A DNA stretch of 10,508 bases from Campylobacterales bacterium. GTDB lineage: Bacteria; Campylobacterota; Campylobacteria; Campylobacterales; Arcobacteraceae. The notes under the pieces were generated by a model. That model worked only from the letters and a program-made list of their open reading frames with translations, had not been told where the DNA came from and did no database searches. This document shows, one piece after another, positions 6,563-10,508 of the stretch; the first letter of the stretch is position 1; every line of letters begins with the position of its first letter. The DNA is taken from contig JADHTT010000013.1 of NCBI GenBank assembly GCA_016784825.1, positions 1 to 10,508 of the forward strand, given 5' to 3'. The translations under genes were made by a program, and so were the position numbers.

Positions 6563-7378
6563 TTATTTATTTAAATTAATTTTTGCATCTTTTTTAAGTT
6601 TCTCAACCACTTTTTTTACGTTTACTAAAAATTTCTCTTGAGCTACAACTTGTTGTATTTTAAGTTTTGCATTGTCATAGTCAGCTATACCTTCAGCCTT
6701 TTTATCTTCTAAATAAATTACATGAAAACCAAATTGCGTTTTAATTGGATTTTTAGTAATTGTTCCAGCTTTAAGTTCACCTGCAGCTTGACTAAATTCT
6801 GGTACCATTTGTTTTGGTTCAAACCATCCAAGATCTCCACCATTTACACCGCTTGGTCCAGTTGACTTTTCTTTTGCTAACTTAATAAATTCAGCTTGAA
6901 GATCTTTTGCTTTATTTAGTGTAGAAATTAATGCTTTGGCTTCTTGTTCTGTTGCAACTAATATATGTCTAGCTTTTAATACAGCTTTTTGAGTAAACTT
7001 GTCTTTATTTTTTTCATAGAACTTTTTCATTTCATCTTCAGATACTGTGATATCTTTAGATGTTTTTTGCATCCAAAATTCTAATGCTAGATCATTTTTT
7101 AATTTATTTAAAGCATCTTGAAATGATTTTTCTTTTGTAACACCTGTTTTTAAAGCATTCTGAGCTAGTAACTTTGTATCTACAACTTGATTTAAAATTT
7201 TTTCTTGAGTTTCTTTTGGTAAAGATTCATAAGACACTCTGGCATCTCTAATTACCATTTTAATATCTGCTGTAGTTATTGTTTCTCCATTTACGCTTCC
7301 ATATGATTTTTCAATTGCATGTGAACTACTGATAGTTATAGCTGTAGCCATAATAGTATTTATGAAAATTTTTTTCAT
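6563..7378 (-). CDS. Periplasmic peptidyl-prolyl cis-trans isomerase, PEB4/CBF2 (SurA-like) type
   Basis: A 271-residue exported folding factor. The N-terminus has two lysines, a hydrophobic stretch and a small-residue end SSSHA, giving a Sec signal peptide of about 21 residues. A helical SurA-like chaperone domain (about 25-125) follows, then a parvulin domain (about 133-227) with KARHILV (134-140), GGDLGWF (179-185), MVPEFSQAA (190-198) and TQFGFHVIYLED (213-224). A basic helical C-terminus completes it. PEB4 of C. jejuni (Cj0596) and HP0175 share this architecture and also precede fba; PEB4 assists outer-membrane protein assembly and adhesion. The ATG has AAAGGGA (forward 7384-7390) upstream. 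It is the first gene of the leftward operon and is divergent from the two-component system. Confidence 0.92.
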   Translation of the reverse strand: MKKIFINTIMATAITISSSHAIEKSYGSVNGETITTADIKMVIRDARVSYESLPKETQEKILNQVVDTKLLAQNALKTGVTKEKSFQDALNKLKNDLALEFWMQKTSKDITVSEDEMKKFYEKNKDKFTQKAVLKARHILVATEQEAKALISTLNKAKDLQAEFIKLAKEKSTGPSGVNGGDLGWFEPKQMVPEFSQAAGELKAGTITKNPIKTQFGFHVIYLEDKKAEGIADYDNAKLKIQQVVAQEKFLVNVKKVVEKLKKDAKINLNK

Positions 7379-7413
7379 TTATATCCCTTTTAAGTCTTTA
7401 ATTTAAGTAGTTG

Positions 7414-7419
7414 ATTTTA
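7414..7419 (-). promoter_or_regulatory. Weak candidate -10 box for the leftward peb4-like operon
   Basis: On the minus strand TAAAAT is read at 7419-7414, about 35 nt before the ATG of the peb4-like gene. The region is so AT-rich that such a match is weak evidence, but no better candidate was seen for the promoter this operon needs. Confidence 0.25.
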
Positions 7420-7431
7420 TCTAAAATATCC

Positions 7432-7449
7432 TAAGAAATGCTTTTCTTA
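7432..7449. repeat. Perfect 7-bp inverted repeat in the divergent promoter region
   Basis: TAAGAAA (7432-7438) and TTTCTTA (7443-7449) are exact reverse complements around TGCT. The repeat lies between the leftward chaperone operon and the rightward regulator gene, with no T-tract after it, so it fits an operator for a dimeric regulator better than a terminator. Confidence 0.4.
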
Positions 7450-7479
7450 AAGAAATTTTAAAATTTACCTTAAAAACTC

Positions 7480-7508
7480 TTTAAATTAGATAGATTTTAT
7501 GATATAAT
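7480..7508 (+). promoter_or_regulatory. Extended -10 promoter of the two-component operon
   Basis: TGA followed directly by a perfect TATAAT (7500-7508) forms an extended -10 element. A TTTAAA at 7480-7485 lies 17 nt upstream and matches TTGACA in four of six positions. Upstream, TTAAA recurs at 7447, 7458, 7470 and 7481, i.e. every 11-12 bp, which resembles the periodic AT signal described for Campylobacter sigma-70 promoters. Transcription would start near 7515, about 50 nt before the regulator gene. Confidence 0.65.
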
Positions 7509-7564
7509 GCGCAAAAATTAAAAGATGCTTAAATAGATATAAGTATAAAAAATATGGAGATTTA

Positions 7565-8254
7565 ATGAGAATATTAATCGTAGAAGATGAAGTAACTTTA
7601 AATAGAACACTAAATGAAGCTCTTGTGGATGAGGGTTATCAGGTAGACTCAGTAGAGAATTTTAAGGATGCAGAATATTTTGTAGATATTAGAAATTATG
7701 ATTTAGTTATTACAGATTGGATGTTACCAGATGGTGATGGACTAGAATTTACAAAAATGGTAAAAAATAGAAGAAATAGAACAGGTGTAATTGTTGCTAG
7801 TGCTAGAGATGATAAAGAGAGTGAAATTACAGCATTAAAAACTGGTGCTGATGATTATATTAAAAAGCCATTTGATTTTGATATTTTACTTGCTAGAATA
7901 GAAGCTAGATTAAGATTTGGTGGTACAAATACAATTGATATTGATAAGTTATCTATCAATCCAGATGAAGAGAAAATCATTTATGATGGTGAGGAAGTTG
8001 AGCTTAAGGGTAAACCATTTGAAGTACTAACACATTTAGCTAGACATAGAGATCAAATTGTATCAAAAGAACAGCTTTTAGACGCAATTTGGGAAGAGCC
8101 AGAATTAGTTACTCCAAATGTTATTGAGGTTGCGATTAATCAGATTAGACAAAAAATGGATAAGCCACTAGGAATTTCAACTATTGAAACAATTAGAAGA
8201 AGAGGATATAGATTCTGTTATCCAAATACTAATGAGGATTCTTCAGAAAAATAA
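7565..8254 (+). CDS. OmpR/PhoB-family response regulator
   Basis: A 229-residue two-component transcription factor. The receiver domain (1-118) has the acidic pocket Glu7-Asp8 in IVEDE, the phospho-acceptor Asp51 in VITDWMLPDGDG, the switch Ser79 in IVASARDD, and the conserved Lys101-Pro in DYIKKPFDF. The C-terminal winged-helix domain (about 125-223) shows ELKGKPFEVLTHLARH, the recognition-helix region NVIEVAINQIRQKM, and the final hairpin IETIRRRGYRF. All catalytic residues are present, so it should be a normal phosphorylated regulator. GGAG (7556-7559) precedes the ATG. It is co-directional with a histidine kinase 53 nt downstream and divergent from the periplasmic chaperone operon, which makes that operon a plausible target. 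I cannot say which named regulator of related species it equals. Confidence 0.95.
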   Translation: MRILIVEDEVTLNRTLNEALVDEGYQVDSVENFKDAEYFVDIRNYDLVITDWMLPDGDGLEFTKMVKNRRNRTGVIVASARDDKESEITALKTGADDYIKKPFDFDILLARIEARLRFGGTNTIDIDKLSINPDEEKIIYDGEEVELKGKPFEVLTHLARHRDQIVSKEQLLDAIWEEPELVTPNVIEVAINQIRQKMDKPLGISTIETIRRRGYRFCYPNTNEDSSEK

Positions 8255-8263
8255 TTTATTCAC

Positions 8264-8284
8264 CTAGAGAGATATTCTCTCTAG
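8264..8284 (+). repeat. Perfect 9-bp hairpin between response regulator and kinase genes
   Basis: CTAGAGAGA (8264-8272) and TCTCTCTAG (8276-8284) are exact reverse complements around a TAT loop. The hairpin starts 10 nt after the regulator stop and ends 23 nt before the kinase ATG. It is followed by TAAAATC instead of a T-tract, so it is not a standard terminator. It may block 3' exonucleases or lower kinase expression relative to the regulator. Confidence 0.6.
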
Positions 8285-8307
8285 TAAAATCTACTTAAAG
8301 AGAAAAC

Positions 8308-9597
8308 ATGTATAAAAGTATATATTTACAGTTTCTTAGACAACTTATTATAGCTACATCATTATTTATTGTTGTAATGTCATTTATTTTTTATGGCTTT
8401 ACAAAAACAACACTAGAGGAAGAAATTAGAGATTCTTTAATTAATGATGCTCAGCTAATTAATACAATTAGTACTATTGCTAATACGCTTGAGAACATAC
8501 CATTTGATATGATTACAAAAAGGGATGTTGATGTTGACATATTAATATTAAATATGGAACGGAAAGTGTATTTTACTATTTATAAAGATGGTAAAAATAA
8601 TTATGCAAAGCTTTTATATCCTTTTAAAGGTGATACTACAAAGTTCATACAAATTAGAAAAAATATCAATAGCTCAAAAGCAATGTTAAATAAAATATTT
8701 AACAATATCTTGATTTTAAGTATTGGTGGATTAATTATGGTTATTATATATGCAATGACATTAGCCAAAACAATGTTAAGGCCAATTATTCAGATTGCAA
8801 ATAGACTTTCAAATATGAATGAAAATGCTTTATCACAGTTACAATTAAAAAATCTACCTTTAGAGTTTCATCCATTAGCTAATTCTATTAACCAACTTAC
8901 AAAGCGTATAGAGGGATATGTAAAATATCAAAAGGAATTATTTATAGGTGCCGCACATGAACTAAAAACACCACTTGCGGTTATGAAGCTTAAAAATGAA
9001 GTTACGATCAGAAAGCCAAGAGAGCAGGAAAAATATGAAGAGACATTGAGGCTAAATATATCAGAGATTGATGGTATGAATATGATGATAACTTCAATAC
9101 TAGATATAGGTAGACAAGAGGGTGCACAGTTTGAAAAAGCATTACAAATTGATGTTATAGATTATCTAAAACATAAAATAAATGGATATAAGTTATTAGC
9201 AAAAAAAGAAGAAGTAAATTTAGTATTTACGAGTAACGAGAGCAAATTTGATATTTTAATACAGCCAACATTATTAAATCAGATTATTCAGAATTTTGTT
9301 CAGAATGCTATTAAGTTTACACCAGGAAATAAAAATATCAATATTAATGCATTTGGTAGTAGTAAGTATATTGAAATTAATGTAATAGATGAAGGTATAG
9401 GTATAGATGAATCTATAGATCTTTTTGCACCATTCAAACGTGTTGGTAATGAACAGGGTGCAGGACTAGGGTTATTTCTAGCTAAAAGTGCAGCAGATGC
9501 CTTAGGAGCAGAAATAAGTATTAGAAATCGTAAGGATGGCAAGCAAGGTTGTGTTGCAAGTTTGAAACTTTATATTAACCCTACTTGTAAATTATAA
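8308..9597 (+). CDS. Sensor histidine kinase with HAMP domain
   Basis: A 429-residue membrane-bound kinase, probably the partner of the regulator just upstream. Transmembrane helices are at about 12-31 and 133-152, enclosing a periplasmic sensor region of roughly 100 residues with no recognised ligand domain. A HAMP linker follows (about 153-205). The H-box is FIGAAHELKTPL (212-223) with phospho-acceptor His217 and the adjacent Glu-Leu-Lys-Thr-Pro. The ATPase core has the N-box QNFVQNAIKFTP (328-339, Asn333), G1 DEGIGID (361-367), the F-box-like LFAPFKR (372-378) and G2 GAGLGLF (384-390). All elements for autophosphorylation are present. A modest AAAGAGA precedes the ATG. The signal sensed is unknown; the neighbouring periplasmic chaperone would fit an envelope-related signal, but this is inference. 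Confidence 0.95.
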   Translation: MYKSIYLQFLRQLIIATSLFIVVMSFIFYGFTKTTLEEEIRDSLINDAQLINTISTIANTLENIPFDMITKRDVDVDILILNMERKVYFTIYKDGKNNYAKLLYPFKGDTTKFIQIRKNINSSKAMLNKIFNNILILSIGGLIMVIIYAMTLAKTMLRPIIQIANRLSNMNENALSQLQLKNLPLEFHPLANSINQLTKRIEGYVKYQKELFIGAAHELKTPLAVMKLKNEVTIRKPREQEKYEETLRLNISEIDGMNMMITSILDIGRQEGAQFEKALQIDVIDYLKHKINGYKLLAKKEEVNLVFTSNESKFDILIQPTLLNQIIQNFVQNAIKFTPGNKNININAFGSSKYIEINVIDEGIGIDESIDLFAPFKRVGNEQGAGLGLFLAKSAADALGAEISIRNRKDGKQGCVASLKLYINPTCKL

Positions 9598-9622
9598 TTA
9601 AGGGCACCTCTACTACCCTTAA
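9598..9622. terminator. Hairpin between convergent genes, possible bidirectional terminator
   Basis: TTAAGGG (9598-9604) and CCCTTAA (9616-9622) are exact reverse complements with an 11-nt loop. It sits directly after the kinase stop codon and overlaps the stop codon of the convergent CoA-binding gene. Flanking sequence is A/T-rich on both sides but has no long uninterrupted T-tract, so efficiency is uncertain. Confidence 0.5.
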
Positions 9623-10047
9623 AATAAATCTTTGTGCTCTAGCTTAGTACAAAGATTCTGTACTACTTTCATACCAGATTCTCTAGCTTTTTTAGCAGCA
9701 TTATTATTTACAATACCAATTTGAGTCCATATAGTTTTAATATTACCTTTTGCTATTGCTTGATCAACTACTAAACTAACAACATCTGGTTTTCTAAATA
9801 TATCAACCATATCAATTTGATCTCCAATTTCATCTAGGCTTCTATACACCTTTTCCCCAAGAATCATATCTTCCTTTGGATATACAGGGTATATTTTATA
9901 TCCAGCATTTTGAAGATACTTTGCAACCATATTACTTGGCTTATCTTCTTTTGGAGACAATCCTATTATTGCTATAGTTTTTGTTTCTTCTAATATAGAT
10001 TTGATTTCATCTTTATTTGAATTAACTGATGGAAATTCACATTGCAT
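9619..10047 (-). CDS. CoA-binding domain protein (YccU-like)
   Basis: A 142-residue single-domain protein of the CoA_binding_2 family, a Rossmann-type fold related to the N-terminal domain of succinyl-CoA synthetase alpha. The nucleotide-binding loop is in IAIIGLSPKEDKPSNMV (26-42). Other family features are the second strand GYKIYPVYP (49-57), VDIFRKPDVV (81-90), IWTQIGIVNNNAAKKA (105-120) and the final VVQNLCTKLEH with Cys133. Binding of CoA is predicted from the fold; the cellular role of these small proteins is not settled. AGGAT lies 6 nt before the ATG, and the gap to the upstream ArsC-family gene is 11 nt, so the two are probably cotranscribed. The gene converges on the histidine kinase gene. 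Confidence 0.85.
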   Translation of the reverse strand: MQCEFPSVNSNKDEIKSILEETKTIAIIGLSPKEDKPSNMVAKYLQNAGYKIYPVYPKEDMILGEKVYRSLDEIGDQIDMVDIFRKPDVVSLVVDQAIAKGNIKTIWTQIGIVNNNAAKKARESGMKVVQNLCTKLEHKDLF

Positions 10048-10058
10048 TTTTTATCCTT

Positions 10059-10397
10059 TTATATTATCTCTATGATATTTTCTAGTGGTCTACCAATAGC
10101 TGCTTTGCCATTATTAATTGCAATTGGTCGTTCTATTAGCTTTGGTGTGCTTACCATGGCATCAATAAGTACATCTGCACTTTTATTAGCTAGATCAAGT
10201 TCTTTATATTCATCTTCTTTTGTTCTCATCATATCTCTTGGATCTTTGATTTTTAATAGTTTAATAAGATCAATGATTTCATTTTTAGTTGGAGTATCTT
10301 TTAGATATTCTCTAATTGTATATTGTACTTTTTTTATATCAAGAGCTTCTATAGTAGCTCTTGATTTTGAACATTTTGGATTATGCCAAACTACCAT
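10059..10397 (-). CDS. ArsC-family (glutaredoxin-like) arsenate reductase homologue
   Basis: A 112-residue protein of the glutaredoxin-linked ArsC family. HNPKCSKSRAT (5-15) holds the active-site Cys9 and nearby Arg13. The region MMRTKEDEYKELDL (56-69) corresponds to the conserved LMRTKE...YKEL segment with Arg58. The C-terminal region has LIERPIAI (87-94) and AIGRPLENI (100-108), whose arginines position arsenate in the E. coli plasmid enzyme. Classical ArsC has about 140 residues; this short form is closer to YfgD-type proteins, whose arsenate reductase activity is not certain. No arsenite pump or ArsR repressor is visible nearby. Its ATG follows the stop codon of the preceding gene with no gap (TAAATG), showing tight coupling. 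Confidence 0.88.
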   Translation of the reverse strand: MVVWHNPKCSKSRATIEALDIKKVQYTIREYLKDTPTKNEIIDLIKLLKIKDPRDMMRTKEDEYKELDLANKSADVLIDAMVSTPKLIERPIAINNGKAAIGRPLENIIEII

Positions 10398-10508
10398 TTA
10401 GTTTTCTACTTTGCCGAAATTAAGTTCTATTGCTTTCTTTATTCTTGATATTGACTCTTCCGCGCCTAAAATCGCAGTTACATCATATACTGATGGTGCT
10501 TGTGTTCC
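10398..10508 (-). CDS. C-terminal end of an unidentified protein (truncated by window edge)
   Basis: On the minus strand an open frame enters from the right edge and ends in TAA at 10400-10398 after 36 codons. It begins GTQAPSVYDVTAILGAEE and ends LNFGKVEN. The frame is credible because its stop abuts the ATG of the ArsC-family gene and its codon use matches the neighbours. The fragment has a helix-like segment with SISRIKKAIELNF typical of an enzyme C-terminus, but I do not recognise the family. It is probably the upstream partner of the ArsC-like and CoA-binding genes in one operon. Confidence 0.65.
   Translation of the reverse strand, partial: GTQAPSVYDVTAILGAEESISRIKKAIELNFGKVEN

Noticed and set aside
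9300..9542. Minus-strand open frame inside the histidine kinase gene
   Set aside because: Lies opposite conserved N-, G1- and G2-box codons of the kinase; the product shows no motif.
10042..10401. Plus-strand open frame opposite the ArsC-like gene
   Set aside because: The minus-strand product has a clear ArsC-family signature across the same span; the plus-strand product is a Ser/Ile-rich shadow.

Overview
The window is about 10.5 kb of compact, very AT-rich bacterial chromosome with short intergenic gaps. It most likely comes from a Campylobacterota (epsilonproteobacterial) organism, with an Arcobacter-like genus as a guess. Two gene orders support this, both compared from memory rather than by search. 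The order rpsB-tsf-ABC ATPase-(acidic protein)-gmk resembles the Cj1182c to Cj1177c neighbourhood of Campylobacter jejuni and the HP0322/HP0321 pair of Helicobacter pylori. The order PEB4-type peptidyl-prolyl isomerase followed by class II fructose-bisphosphate aldolase matches Cj0596-Cj0597 and HP0175-HP0176. No IS element, prophage, CRISPR array or tRNA was seen.

Layout: (1) 1-439, the 3' end of a DHH/DHHA1 phosphoesterase gene. (2) 440-638, a leader with a clear TATAAT box, several hairpins and a possible four-codon ORF, driving (3) a rightward translation-linked operon: rpsB (S2), tsf (EF-Ts), a LolD-type ABC ATPase, an acidic protein with a degenerate receiver-like N-terminus, and gmk (guanylate kinase). 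(4) 4365-4485, an apparently free-standing structured RNA gene with its own -10 box, a long closing stem and a U-tract. I could not assign it to a family, and it is the most interesting item here. (5) 4484-7378, a leftward operon transcribed in the order peb4-like chaperone, fba, queF, HTH/coiled-coil protein, with gaps of only about 8 to 11 nt. (6) 7379-7564, a divergent promoter region with an extended -10 box, TTAAA repeats at 11-12 bp spacing and a 7-bp inverted repeat. (7) 7565-9597, a rightward two-component system (OmpR-family regulator and HAMP histidine kinase) with a perfect 9-bp hairpin between the genes. (8) 9598-10508, a convergent leftward group: an unidentified partial gene, an ArsC-family protein and a CoA-binding-domain protein.

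Most of this is core housekeeping: translation, nucleotide phosphorylation, glycolysis/gluconeogenesis, queuosine synthesis and periplasmic protein folding. The less explained parts are the structured RNA after gmk, the acidic receiver-like protein, the HTH/coiled-coil protein, and the possible control of the divergent chaperone operon by the two-component system.
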